NCBI GenBank assembly: GCA_946803715.1
Contig: CAMPET010000002.1
Location: 263,676 to 327,675, forward strand
Direction: 5' to 3'
Length of the DNA: 64,000 nucleotides
Source of the DNA: Beroe ovata
Lineage: Eukaryota; Ctenophora; Nuda; Beroida; Beroidae
Position numbers and translations under genes: made by a program. Positions 14,101 through 26,803 of the stretch are shown here, in pieces. The notes under the pieces were generated by a model. It was not told where the DNA came from. It saw nothing but the letters and a program-made list of their open reading frames with translations, and searched no databases. Each line of letters opens with the position of its first letter. Position 1 is the first letter of the stretch.

Positions 14101-17100
14101 CAGCACATATTGTGGAATCGTACTGGAGATCAGTATCGGACGCTACCCCTTCGGCCCTCCTCTTGCCCAGCAGTAGGCAAACACAAATGGGGAGGAAACG
14201 CACAACATTCTAATTGAATAACTAGTTCATTAACACGACGGAGTTATTGTAGTCCAACTCGCCACTATAATTAAGATGCAGTATCAAAGGTGGGCCAGTG
14301 AAATGGTACAACCGGTAAGTAATTATCATACCCAATAATTCGATTAGGGTTCTGGGGATTTCAGCCCGTGAGGTATCTTGGTAGTTGGTATGATAAGGTC
14401 TTGTGTTCACCGTCCTTCACAGACCTATAATATGCACCAAGAGTGCATGATATATGCTGTTTAGCGTAATTCTGTCTAGCTGATTCAAGTCCATAGAATA
14501 CATAGAATACGACCTTGCAGGTTCAAAAACTCGGTTAATGACATAAGCCTGTGCAGCAGTGAGTCGCGATTCTAAGCTATGACATCATGTTCTCCAACAC
14601 AAAACCATGACCGGGACTGCTGCATTGCAATCCTGGTGTGCGATCACTCCCCGAATGTACTGTGGGAGGAGTGCTGCAGCAGGTGACGGAGGATATAACC
14701 CCGGCACTTTTCCTGAAGCGTGTCCACTGGGATACGAACTCCACGTGTGCCACTAATTGGATTACTGGAGAAGTGGTGACAATGTGGCATCATTTATCGC
14801 AACATATTCTCGTGTGAGAAAGAGGCGGAGGCTCGTGCCGAATTTGAGACATGATATCATGAGGTGGTGGACATGTTGCAGTCCAGCTAGACGCTGCTGC
14901 ATTAATAACGTGCTCTGGATACAACCCAATAATGGGTACTCATGTCCATATGATAATACTGTGGCACCTTATCTCACTATCAACAGATATACAGTCTCGA
15001 AATTCACCTCCCAGGGATTGCAGGTTGCAGGAACCCCGACAGGAATATCCAGCCCTAATGAGATGGAGCACGATGCATGGCGCAGCAGGACCAAGACTCA
15101 AGATACAGATTAAAACAGAGGCGTTTATGTAGGAAAAGCTGCCGACCTATCTCAACTATGATAATACAGAGCTAGACCGTGTCCTACAACAGATTCACGA
15201 TGAGTATACTACTGCACATCCTGGGAAATAAAGCCGGCCTAACACAAGTACAGAGAGTGCATGACGTGTGTGTGTGAGAATAGTTGTTCTCATTTCAATG
15301 TTCGTGACGGTAGAGTCCCTACACTGGGATGCATGTTTGTCCCCCTGTGGCCATATTATGTTATGCGATGTTCAGTGCGCTATACTCCGTATTGAAATCC
15401 TCAGTGATGAGCAAGTCCTATTTCCAATCATGGTGGCTAGTGGCTACTGCCACACATCAATACAATTTCACAGTGCACAAGTATAAACTCACAAGTGTGA
15501 GAGTCGCTAGAAGTTCATTACTGTGAAAACTGGGATGAAACTAACCAGTCAAGAGGTCAAATGAGTCAACTGGTCGATAAGTATCGACATCAAATCAACA
15601 AGTTATACAGCCCAGCCTACGAATTAAGCGGACACACTATATCGGAAATGCAGCAACATGACATCCTAACTGGGATCAAGTCGTCGCCGAGGCTACAACA
15701 GGCAATGTCACGCAACACTTTGTCATGCTGACACCTCAACAAGGTGTCAGGACACACTGCATGTCGCATGACACCCAGACATCAGTATACCAGGGATCTC
15801 GCATGACGATCACAGCAGCAGGAGCTATATATATTACCCGAGTCGGACAGTACCAGTGTGTCAGGGACAGCTCTGATTCCTGTGTGCGCGCGGCGCTCGC
15901 TCCTCACAGGATTAGGGGGAGCCAGGAGGCGCCGTTCGGACACCCAGCGCGACCTCTGCAGCAGCTCGGGTATCGAATTAGCTGTCCACTCGTGTTCCAA
16001 GTAGCAGCAACTGATTCCTAATTACACTGCTGATATATCGTGTGGGGAACCACATGATTCCTGATCACTGCAGGGAATCAATGTTCATCGTCATGTTATG
16101 ACACATCCCTATATTATGATCGTGGTTTTAGCAACGCGTGATCCTGACAACAACTGGACTCCTGAGTTCGGCCAAACCATGGAAAAGATACGATTGTAAG
16201 GTATATGGCTAGCAAGTAGCAATCACAGTGTGATGACAAGCTGATTAGACATAAAAAGATCAAAAACGTTCAAGGCTTTCGATTCAAATCATGATTCAGG
16301 ATTTGAGGGCAGTTTTTATGCAGATGCTAGATAATATTATCAACTCAAAAACTCATAGAGACGTTTTAATCGACTTTCCACCCTTGAACTAGGTACCAAT
16401 ACCATTTGATCGGTATTATCATACCGAAGCAAGAAATGGATCTCTCCTTCACAAATTCGCAAAACTAACCGGAATTATGTTGCAATGGTAAACACAATTG
16501 TATATCCTCTCACCGTGCGCTCCCGCCGGAGAGAGAGAAAGAGAGCATATGGGGAGGAGAAGAGATGAAAAGACGTGTTCTCGACCTTGTCAACGGGTAC
16601 GATCATGATACATCCACGGTAAGGTGATGATCGTTGTCATCATTTGAATTATAAGCTGTCAGATCATTGACCGTACAATGCTAGCAATATGCACAGCACG
16701 GCGATCTAGTGAACATCATACTCACATTATACAGCGGCTCAATGACCATATATCTGGGATATTCATCATCATATACCTACTGGTGGTGTGAACTGTGCAT
16801 CTACTTGGAGCATAGATGAGCGCGCGCGATGTATCATAGATATTACCTCATCATGTGCCCCACACAATAAATCAGTGGGGTGTGTGTGGGGGTGTGAGGT
16901 CAACAGACCATGCAGCAAGGGGAGTAGGTACCTTGTCAACACATCATCATGTTGTTTACCAGGACATGCATGTGGGTATGAACGAAATGGGCATATTATC
17001 ACCACAAGTGGACTGGACATGTTCTGCAAGGATTTATCCCCCCTGTGCAACAATCAACACAATCACACACACTCATATATGATCGTGGGCATGAGAGCAA

Positions 17101-20100
17101 CATTGGACCTGTTGCTCGGATACATCTCACTGCATCCATACTTCCACATTGCTGCCTGGATACCATGAAGCCTGGCGGAGAAGTCATATCCTAGCATGCA
17201 ACACCTCAGACTGTCCAGTTCCCACTCCCAGATGAATGCGCATCTTCCTGCCATATTCAAAGAACTCCGCTCTCGAGATTCGCGAAGGCGTCCCTTTTCT
17301 GCTCAGTATTACTAAGCTGTCGGTATATTCCCAGTGAAAGCCCGCAGTGTGCTACAGAGCACTGACACGCACACACATTATGGCTTATTAACAGACCACT
17401 GACCTTGCCTCTAAAAGATTTATCCCGCTACAATATACGGGGTAATGTGATAATATGTATGCAACGAACGCATACAGCTCCACGCGATAATCGGTCCTCT
17501 GTAACAGACGACTGTAAAAACAAAGATTCGGCATAAAACTATTATCATCACCATATCGGACATATCAGGACGTACAGCTGAATATACAGAGAAAATGAAC
17601 TGTCATGCGATGGGCTATCATCATCAGGGAGTTAACGACGAGCGAATTGAAGCATTCCAAGGACTTGCGGCCCTGGGAAGGATCATATTGATCTGAAATC
17701 AGTTGCACAGACTTCACGCCTCTGTTCTACCACTAGCTAGCTGATGATCGCCCTTGCCAGGGTAAAAATATGTTACTTGCCTACCAAAAACAATATATAG
17801 GAGAGAAAACATACACCGATAATAATGCAAACATGTACATTGGTGGATTAGTCAATGGCACGAGGGCAATCTAATATACTAATATCATAGTGATTAGCTA
17901 ATTGAAAGTGTTCCGTTTTGCACCACCCTGTCCAATCCATTGGGTCAGACCGGGATGCGCAGGTCTCATGCGCACATGCAGCTCACATATTCAGCAGCAA
18001 ATATTTGACATACAAACGTGTTATTATGTCCTGCAGGAACTTGAAACAGTGATCATTTGTGCATTGTGTACCAGCATGTGGCTTTCATTGATCTAGGGAA
18101 TGTTGCAAGTCGGACATGCAAAATAATAGGTGCCTCCTTATATATTTCAAAGAGCATTCTGATGCAGCTTCGTTTAACTTCTCGTGACTAGAACGCAACA
18201 TAGCACATACAATTCCAGCCCTATAGCTCCTCACTCCTAGCATAGTATACCGTGCACTGAGACATATGGTGTGGGGGCGGCTACATTATGGGAATTTACT
18301 CGGCACATTAGCCTCGTAACTCCCCCCGACCAGAGACCAGGAGTCCAGGTGGAATTGTGTGTGTGTGTGTCGGTGGGACACACGCACACAGAGCGCACTC
18401 AAACGGTGATCGGAATAAATACTGGTCATTGTTGCTAAAACATAGAGATCAGAGTGGGGCTGTAAAAACGATATAGATCACACGATTGCAGTGACATACA
18501 TAACAACATCAACAACAACAAGACTCATGTTTTATTGGTGGGAGTTGGGACCATAGCAGCAAAGATATGCCGGATTGCCGGGTGGTTGGCGAATAATTGT
18601 CGGAAGATGATGGTGCCTTTGAAGACTGGAGATGGCTGGAGAGAGGAGTAAATGTAGGCCATAGGAAGATTCACGATTCACTAAAACGTCCAAACCCAGG
18701 ATCTTGTAAAATTCGATATGCTAAACAATAATATTTGTTGCTAATATGCAAAATAAGTCCCACAAGAGTAACATTACACAGGGGATACAGGAAAATGTCA
18801 TGCCATCCACGGTACAGTTCACACAAAGCAGAGACTATAGCAGTAGCAGAATCAAGCGACCATGAAAAGTTACACTGTATCCAGGATTGTTTAAAGTGCA
18901 TATGAGAGGTGCAGAAACGCAACTTTATTAACACACACATATATAGGGACTTAGTTAGACGCGGTTAGCTGCAGTTAGACCAGACCTGAGCAGACTTTAT
19001 GTGTTATGTTACACATCATGGGATATATTCCTACCATGTGATCAGGACTAAAACTAGAGGAAGTACAAATCCACGAGTAGGTGTAAAAATAGAAGTGTGA
19101 TCAACGACCACTGCGAAACACCAACTGTTCATGATGCAGTATTGACCTGAATGAGGCAGTGCAGATTGCAGATGAAGAAGAACCCATTGTGCGTTACACC
19201 GATTAATAATTAACTCACTATAAGCACTCACTATAGCACTGGGCCAAGCCTTAGGAGTGTGAGGGTCTAATCAAAGTGCTCTGTAGAAGTGAACCTGCTA
19301 GCTATATAGTGAACGCTGCAGTCTGCTCGAGTGAGCATGTAACAATCACCAGGAGAAAAGAGAGGGAGGGATCTGCAGTATCATGGTAGAGTAGTTGATT
19401 TAAAATAGTTCATGGTAGCTGGTTCATGGCTCGAACTTGGTAACTATGAACGGCCAGTGTTTAAACACGGACCATCATATCATCATGATAGATATTGGTC
19501 AAATTGTACCAGCTATACTGCTGATTGATGAAAGTTCCTGCCGGCGTGCCATCCTCACCAGTACACCTCCATGGATACAGCGGTAGCTGGTTTTAAATCC
19601 TACATGGGTGACCATCCCTAGCATGCATTTTGTCAAGAACAGCAGTGTCCCTTCTAGAATGAGTTTCATAGGAGCTTTACAAGACTATAACTAAGTCAAG
19701 GAGCTTTCTTGTGTGAGAATAACGTCAAAAATAATGGTTCGAATATATATGCCGAAATTGTGGAATTTCAATCAAAAATTCTGACGCTCTGCTACTATAC
19801 AACTGTTTATTGGAACGCCTGAAGCACAAAAGTTGTTCCATCAGCTCCATGATAATATATCAAAAGCTTACAACACACGAAATCAATTGCAAAATAATCA
19901 TATATGACAAAACGGAGTATAAGAAATCCACTCAAATGCAGTCTATGCTGACGAATCTCAGCTACGGCTTGTATAGAACTGCAGAGGGCATGGTACAAAA
20001 TGTCGCAGCATCTTGGTAGTAATATAAGTACAACAGCTGAGCTAGGGTCTGATAACCCTGTTAAACAACACACTTCAAAACTTCTGTTTATACCGCGCGA

Positions 20101-21033
20101 CTTCTTATGATGATCCCCCTTCCTATGTTATATACAGTGTCTGTGTGTACCGTGAGATTGCTTAAGACACAGCTGCTAGCGACGCACGTATTGATCTATC
20201 CAGTGTTTAAACATAGCTGCAGTATGTTCTGTATAAAGGTACAGGTGTTTTGCTTTCATGATGAATGTTACATCAGTTAAACTATGCATTTTGATTCATG
20301 AATGTGCTTACAATTTATGTCATAAATATATTTTTTCGGAATCACTCAATATCCAATCCATTCATTGCACTGTAACGTCAATTATCAATACTTTAGCAAG
20401 TGCCATAATTTGATTTTAATAGTTTAGCATTACTGGTTCAGAATTTAATCATTTTGTTGCCGTCTATAATTATAGACTTGGTTTATTCTAATGAAAGAGT
20501 TTGTGACCAGTGGCCACGCCCTTCAGTCATGTAGTATACTATTGAAGTCTGACTACAATTTGGTTACAATCTCAAAACAACTATCACTAACAAATGACTA
20601 ATCATTAAGGTAGAAATTGGAGAAGTAAAATGATAACTTGAACTTTTCAGGGGGCCCTAAAAATAATATCTTCTAAATCAATCAACGCCCGGAACTATAC
20701 TATGCTAATCATTCGGCATATGAAGGTAGGTACAGTTGCAAATCAAAGAAAACCGCGCGCTCGCTTATCTGATAGTGATACACCCGATTTGATGAAGGAG
20801 CAATAGCAGTGTACCTTCAGTTGCAACTACCGTGACGAGTCACGTTGCCCATGCTGCCTATAGTGCGCGTAGCTAGCTACCGCTGTGCGATAGCCCGCAC
20901 AACTAGGAGTGAACAACGACCACTATCACAGGGAGAAGGGGGAGGGAGGGGGAGTGATATTGCACCATATGTTGGTACCAGGGGGTACCGGTCAGAGTCA
21001 GCCCCCCCCCTTCCCCCTTCCTGGGAGAGTGTG

Positions 21034-21065
<32 letters not shown>

Positions 21066-22207
21066 GGGGAGGGCTGTCTATAGCACAATTACGATGTATA
21101 ATTACTCAATGTGGCGTTATACTTCCACAGTAGCGGCAGCAGAACGCACCTATTAACCGTTACAGCGAAAGTGGAGGCAGTGCAGGGACAAGTGAGTGTG
21201 TTTTCCCCATGCTATCGCATTATGTTAATAATAATAAAGACTAGCTAATGACACCATCGGCCGCTTAATTACCTGCAAAGGATGCCGAAAAGGATGGACC
21301 ACCATGATGGCAACGTGCTGCAGCTGTGCAGTCTACACAGTATGCTCCATGCATACCTAATCCACGATGTGAGACATGTATCTGACGTGGGATTTGAACC
21401 TAGCGTCATGATGACACAGCATCATTGATCATGGTTTAAATGGCAAAGACAAGATACAGGTGGACAGTGCATTTTGAATACGATAGAGAATCTCTCTTTG
21501 CCACTGAGCATGTGCAAATCAGACAATGAACGATTGAAGATGGCGGCTAAATAAAACACTATCATAAACACCTGATAATCTGTGGGAGTTGATACGCGAT
21601 GCTCCTAGGATACCGGCCGATGTACGTTACCATCACGTGACCCCCTCTCTCATTATGTATAGTTCCTGCGCGAAGCTGGTACACATTCATAGGAAACTTC
21701 CAATAGGACTAGGATGGGAATGGGATGTCACACGTAACCGCAAATTTAGGTCGGTCCGGTCGGGGCCGTGCCCGGCTAGTGTACTGACTCCTTGATCAGC
21801 TCCCCATCAGATAGTGTAATCGGACACTACCGCGCGGCAAATACGGAGATGGGGTGGGGGTAATGATCCCTGAACGCGGTGGTGCAAGCTGGCAGTGGGC
21901 AGAGAAACACTTTGAAACGCGTCAATTCATTATTGCAAACAAATAATTTGTTGGTTTCTGCGGTTATACCAGGTAATTAGTAAACAGAAGCTGTGTGTAT
22001 ACGTATACAGAAGGGGGGGTGTGTGTTGGGTAAGCAGCCTGGTGTTATTATTATAGCGCGAAGAGTGAAGGTGTCCTGCACAGGAATGATATGAGGTACT
22101 GCCTGTCACGAAGACATGGTCTATGTCAGGGTCAGATTGGTACACACTCTCTCTCTCCCTACCTCTCTGTGGGCGCGCGATGTAATCATATCTTTTCCAC
22201 GGCACAG
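14101..22207. other. Gene-poor intergenic region
   Basis: Eight kilobases with no exon chain I can support. There are scattered short open frames (for example 14757-15113 plus, 15725-16021 plus, 16788-17168 plus) without recognisable domains or splice context. It also holds GT/CA tracts at 18359-18372 and 21031-21065, and CpG-rich patches near 15885-15960 and 20750-20890. Candidate regulatory or transposon-derived DNA cannot be excluded, but nothing specific is visible. Confidence 0.55.
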
Positions 22208-24894
22208 TGTACAGACCCCTGGACCAAGTTAATTACACTGGTACGGACAAGAGCCTGCTCTCCCCACGGCTTATAGTTTGTGTCAAATACTCCGAGGTTG
22301 CGCGTTACCCTGGTGAATGTGAGTACGCGCGTCACGTGACCCACGCACGTGCAAATCATGGGTGCTGTGCTGTGATACTAATGAGCATGCTTCTTATCAC
22401 TTTTTGAGACTCGGTGACGCTAGGTGCATCCTCAGGACGTCATGGACCTTTTTCCTTTCCAGGACCGCGATAGGTATATTATGTTTTCATCCTATCCTGC
22501 ACGTGCTACTAAGTACTTAATGTGGGGACAACTGACTTACCTTTACCGCTAGTCATTAGCCCGTAATTCTGATCAATTTTTACCAAAATAACCTCCTCTC
22601 TCTCCCCCTCTCTGAAAACATTACCGATATCAAGAGCGCCTACCTGACTCGCACTACCTACGATTAAATCTAATTAAGGGAATATTTTAGGGCACACACA
22701 CTCACTCGAGGGCTGAGAAAGAGATGAAGTTTTTGTTTTTTGTGTTTGACCCGACCGACAAACGGTTAACTACCATGTCACGAAAGGTGTGGTAACAAGG
22801 ATGAGGTGAATCAGTCGCACCCCTTATTCTCTTATTATCCAGTCCTAGCTTATCCCACCCTGCCATTCTCGCGCGCGTGTCTTATCGCACTAATTATAGC
22901 GGTGCTACTTACGGCTACGAGTGATTATATAGTGTGTTGATTATGGGGGCGCCCGATGCCACTTATGGGGTTCTCAGTGTTGGGTATACTGTTGACACCC
23001 GCTGGACGCTGGTGTCATTGACACCTTATCAGGACATTTTTGTCCATCTTTTTTATAGAAGAAGAACACCAGATGAAATCATTACAATATGACTTGGATT
23101 AGAACTTTGTGCTAAAAACTGTTTTAGTACTACGTTATCACTGCCATGGAGCAATAGCTATGTTGAAGGAACGAATATTAGAACTCATACGATAGTAAAG
23201 GTCTAGTAAACCAGCAAAACGAGTCTCCTTGTACTATAATAGATAGGAGTAAGTACCGCCCATCTGAATAATTTTGCACAGATATATATCGAGCACACCG
23301 ATAGATGGGTCATTTTCCACATTTTATGCGAATAATCTTTCACCGCTCATCACATGGTTGAGAGGTTCTTCTCAACAATATAAATGCGCTATGACCATGG
23401 TTTAGTTGACTTGGTGGTGCTATATATGTGTGTGTGTGTGTGTGTTGGTTTAGTCTAATTACTTGCTGTTGTTCTTGCTGTTGTTGTAGGAGTAAGACGT
23501 ACTGTCAACCACTAACTACTTGAGACTATAAACACAAATGTTAACTCAAATTATAAAAGTTTGCCGATAACAATTCCTAGACTGGGGATTGAGTAGTTTG
23601 GGATGATTATTGGAAGGGTTCGGAGGGGCATGTGGGGCGTTGGGAAGGGATATGAATATCAAACTGTATAAACTCACTTTTTCAGGACCAACATGTACAG
23701 AGAGTAGCTCAGTAGCAGTAAAAGCAGGAACACACGCAATGGGGAACTCGAGAATCAGGAAATGGACAATAGGTGAGTGTACGACGAAAAGTGGGGCATA
23801 ATCCGAGTGTGTGAGAGAGAGTGGGAGCAAGCGTGCGACTTTAGACTGTTCAGACCCCGGCCATGCGACAATCAGTCAGCCTGGGCGCGGTGTATGTGGA
23901 GTCACATGATGTTGACAGTACTCACCTCATATTACTGCTGGTATGTGATATCTCCTGCTACTTCTTCTGCTTCTTCTTCTTCTTCTCCGCCAAGCGATAC
24001 CAATGACAAGTTACAATCCGAAATACTGGGACCCGATCGGTAAACGAAATCGGGAACGGGAACTTGGTACACATACACAATTAAGCAACTTAGTGATTTC
24101 GACACCCTGTCTCACCGTATCCTACACCGGGTTCAGAGAACCTTGCAACTCGCGGCCAAGTCGCGCATCGTTACGAGCCAATGGGGTAGCTGTCATCCGG
24201 TCAGGTGACAGCTCTGAACCAATCACCTGTCACCTTGCTCCCTCTCCAGGAACCGCCTATGGATCAGAATCTCGGAGTCATGGTGTCGCACGGTAAATAG
24301 TTGCCTGGCAAATTGTGATCAATCAATTAAAGGAATTTATTGACAGTATGTAAGCTATAGTTCTCGTTAAGGAGTCACTGGTGGAGCACATATATGAATA
24401 GGCATTGCCATATGATGATGGCTATATGCACCACTCATGTCACTGTGTCTGTTTCCCCAGGATATCAATTACTAGATTCAGAACCATGATTGAACCCCTG
24501 GAACTAACTTTGAAACCTGTTCTAAACACATTTCATATATCCAGTAAGTACAATAATGAAAGCTATTATATAGCATACGGGGGAACCGACTGCAGGTAAT
24601 GGTTTTTGACAAATTGAGGGCACATAACCTCTTTCTCGCTCAGTAAACAAGCATGAGCTGTAAGTGTACTGATCCCAGTGGTAATGTCGAGGGATTATGC
24701 ATGCTAACGGCGCTGAACACCACATGTTACAGCTTATCTCCCACACACACACACACACACACACANNNNNNNNNNNNNNNNCACACACACACACACACAC
24801 AATCTGATACTATCCAGGAACCATGATCTTGACAGATATTGTCAATTTGCAGCTCCTGTACCAGGATAAGGGGGATTGTGTCTGGATGAGCTAG
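22208..24894 (+). CDS. Candidate unrecognised gene: six short phase-compatible exons, 5' end not found
   Basis: Six plus-strand segments have an AG acceptor; five have a GT donor and the sixth ends in a stop. They are 22208-22312 (YRPLDQVNYTGTDKSLLSPR...), 23686-23772 (PTCTESSSVAVKAGTHAMGN...), 23995-24039 (IPMTSYNPKYWDPI), 24250-24292 (TAYGSESRSHGVA), 24461-24543 (ISITRFRTMIEPLELTLKPV...) and 24818-24894, ending DKGDCVWMS then TAG. Entry and exit phases are 2-nt/1-nt, 2/1, 2/1, 2/2, 1/1 and 2/stop, so every junction completes a codon and the frame stays open. I do not recognise the protein. The 16-bp N gap lies in the last intron. No start exon or poly(A) signal was found. The chain was picked by eye, so chance assembly is possible; transcript data would decide. 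Confidence 0.35.
24766..24781. other. Assembly gap (16 N) in CA microsatellite
   Basis: Sixteen Ns sit within an (AC)n tract at 24741-24800. The true repeat length is unknown. Confidence 0.97.
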
Positions 24895-25517
24895 TGGTGG
24901 GTTATCCGGGGGCATCCGTGTAAAACAGGATATTCACGCAGAGAGGTCGGCTATCGACATTCAAATTTACAGAAACGAGGAAATATGCTCAATCAAGGGA
25001 AAAGGTCCGCAGGAAAATGACCTATAGTCCTAGGGTGTGACCTGTGGATCGTGTGCTAGAATTCAGTGATTTTAACCGGTGGTGAGGAGGTCTCACAAAC
25101 GTGGGCTAATGGGCTAGCTATCGGGGTCTAGAGCAGGGCATACTGCAAGCTGTGTGTGTGCTGCGGGGTCACTGTCACTATGTACCGTGTCAACATAGTG
25201 TTTCAATAGTATCAGCTCATTTGGTCTCATCGTTTACAGTAATTTTATTATTGTGGTCAGACATAATGGCAGTGAGTGTCAATGCTTCACAGATGGCTAA
25301 CTGCAGTAGGGTTTGTGTGTATGTGTGCCTATGTCTATGTGCGTGTTTGTGTGTGGGTTTGTGTGTGTGTGTGTGCACAATTATTTCTTCAGGTCCTGAG
25401 ATTTCAGTTTGGTTTCCAAGCTTCTAGAAAAAAATGTACCTATTCATTCATTAATTCATTCATTAATGAAGAAGGGGTGAATAATTATTAATTAAGGACT
25501 CAACTGATGCAGAGTTA
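24895..25517. other. Intergenic, no supported gene; GT-rich tract
   Basis: Contains a degenerate GT/GC-rich simple repeat at about 25312-25375, whose translation is only Val/Cys alternation, and AT-rich ATTCATTC repeats at 25441-25470. No exon-like segment was seen. Confidence 0.6.
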
Positions 25518-26258
25518 TGCAGTGGTGTCAGCAAGTAATGACGAATGAGTCCTCATTCGTCACAGAGACCTGTTATGACGCACCGCTGACTAGAGTCAAC
25601 GCATTCCTACGTCTAAGCGTTGCAGTGGTGTCAGCAAGTAATGACGAATGAGTCCTCCATTCGTCACAGAGGCTGTCATGACGTTGGTTTTGCATACTGG
25701 TGTCAATGCATTCCTACGTCAGAGGAATGCAGTGGTGTCAGCAAGTTATGACGAATGAATCCCCCATTCGTCACAGAGACCTGATATGACGTAGGTATTG
25801 CATACTGGTGTCAGCAAGTTATGACGAATGTGTCCTCCATTCGTCACAAAGGCCTGTCATGACGAACTGCATATTGGTTTCAACACATTCCTACGTCATA
25901 CCCGTCATAGGAATTCAGTGGTGTCAGCAAGTGATGACGAATGAGTCCTCATTTGTCACAGAGACCTTTTATGACGTAGATATTGCATACCGGTGTCAGC
26001 AAGTTATGACGAATGAGTCCTCATTTGTCACAGAGGCCTATTATGACGTACTACATACTGGTGTCAACGCATTTCTACGTCAGAGGGATGCAGTGGTGTC
26101 AGCAAGTTATGACGAATGAGTCCTCCATTCGTCACAGAGGCCTGTTATGACGTACTGCATACTGGTGTCAACGAATTCCTTTGTCAGAGCTTTGCAGTGG
26201 TGTCAGCAAGTAATGACGGATGAGTCCTCATTCGTCACAGAGACTTGTTATGACGTGG
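25518..26258. repeat. Minisatellite with hairpin-forming units, eight copies
   Basis: Eight copies of a unit beginning GTGGTGTCAGCAAG start near 25521, 25625, 25731, 25806, 25917, 25991, 26092 and 26196. Spacing is about 103-112 bp for most units and about 73 bp for two. Every unit carries an inverted repeat, ATGACGAATGA then a few bases then TCATTCGTCA, and then a TATGACGTA-type motif. Long units also carry CAACGCATTCCTACGTC. The open frame 25808-26119 simply translates the repeat. Confidence 0.88.
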
Positions 26259-26803
26259 AGTGTAAGATGTACTTGAGGGACTTGAACTTACTGTTCTGAT
26301 CTTACTACAGAAAAGTATTCTTTTGAATTAAATTCCATTGTTCAGATTTTCGTTTTTTTCAATTCCCGTCGGCAGCCCGAGGAGAAATTTGTACTGTGAT
26401 GGTGTGTGTGTGTGTGTGTGTNGTGTGTGTGTGTGTGTGTGTGTGTGTGTCTATGTGTGTGTCTATGTGTATGCGTGTCTGTGTCTGTATGTCGGTATCT
26501 GCGACTTGCATGTTTGTAGCTGTGTCTCTGTTCGTGGGTGCGGATGTAGATTGCAGGTGTTTCAGTTTGGGTGTTCGTTATTCAGCTTGTATTTTTGAAT
26601 GTTTGTCATCATTTAGAAGTGTTGTTATTTTGTCGACTTAAAGGGTCAAGAAAAAGAAACGAAAGTTTTGAAAAAAATATTCTCAACAATGGTCCCAAAT
26701 ACAAATCACCCATCAACTCATGAAAGTTCTTTATTTTTACAAAAGTTCCTTATTTTTCAAAGAAGAAAAAATCATCAACAATCCGAAATATTGTGCAATT
26801 TTG
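26259..26803. other. Intergenic; GT microsatellite with single-N gap
   Basis: A (GT)n tract at 26401-26470 is interrupted by one N at 26422, followed by degenerate GT-rich DNA to about 26560. The right part is the 3' flank of the minus-strand gene that ends at 26804. Confidence 0.7.
26730..26735 (-). terminator. Poly(A) signal AATAAA for the 26.8-29.1 kb gene
   Basis: TTTATT on the plus strand reads AATAAA on the minus strand, about 70 bp after the stop codon of the unrecognised minus-strand gene. Distance and strand fit a real 3' end. Confidence 0.5.

Noticed and set aside
13496..14203. Long minus-strand frames across 13.5-14.2 kb
   Set aside because: They consist of Ns and CA-repeat translation (Cys/Val alternation).
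14757..15113. 118-codon plus-strand frame
   Set aside because: No recognisable domain, odd Cys/Arg/Trp-rich composition, and another frame is also open over the same stretch.
21380..21410. tRNA-like B-box (GGTTCAAATCC on the minus strand)
   Set aside because: No A-box, no paired T-stem and no cloverleaf can be folded upstream.
25808..26119. 103-codon frame with a repeated CQQVMTNESSFVTE peptide
   Set aside because: It is just one reading of the minisatellite. Unit lengths vary, so the frame is not kept across the whole array, and no splice or promoter context was seen.
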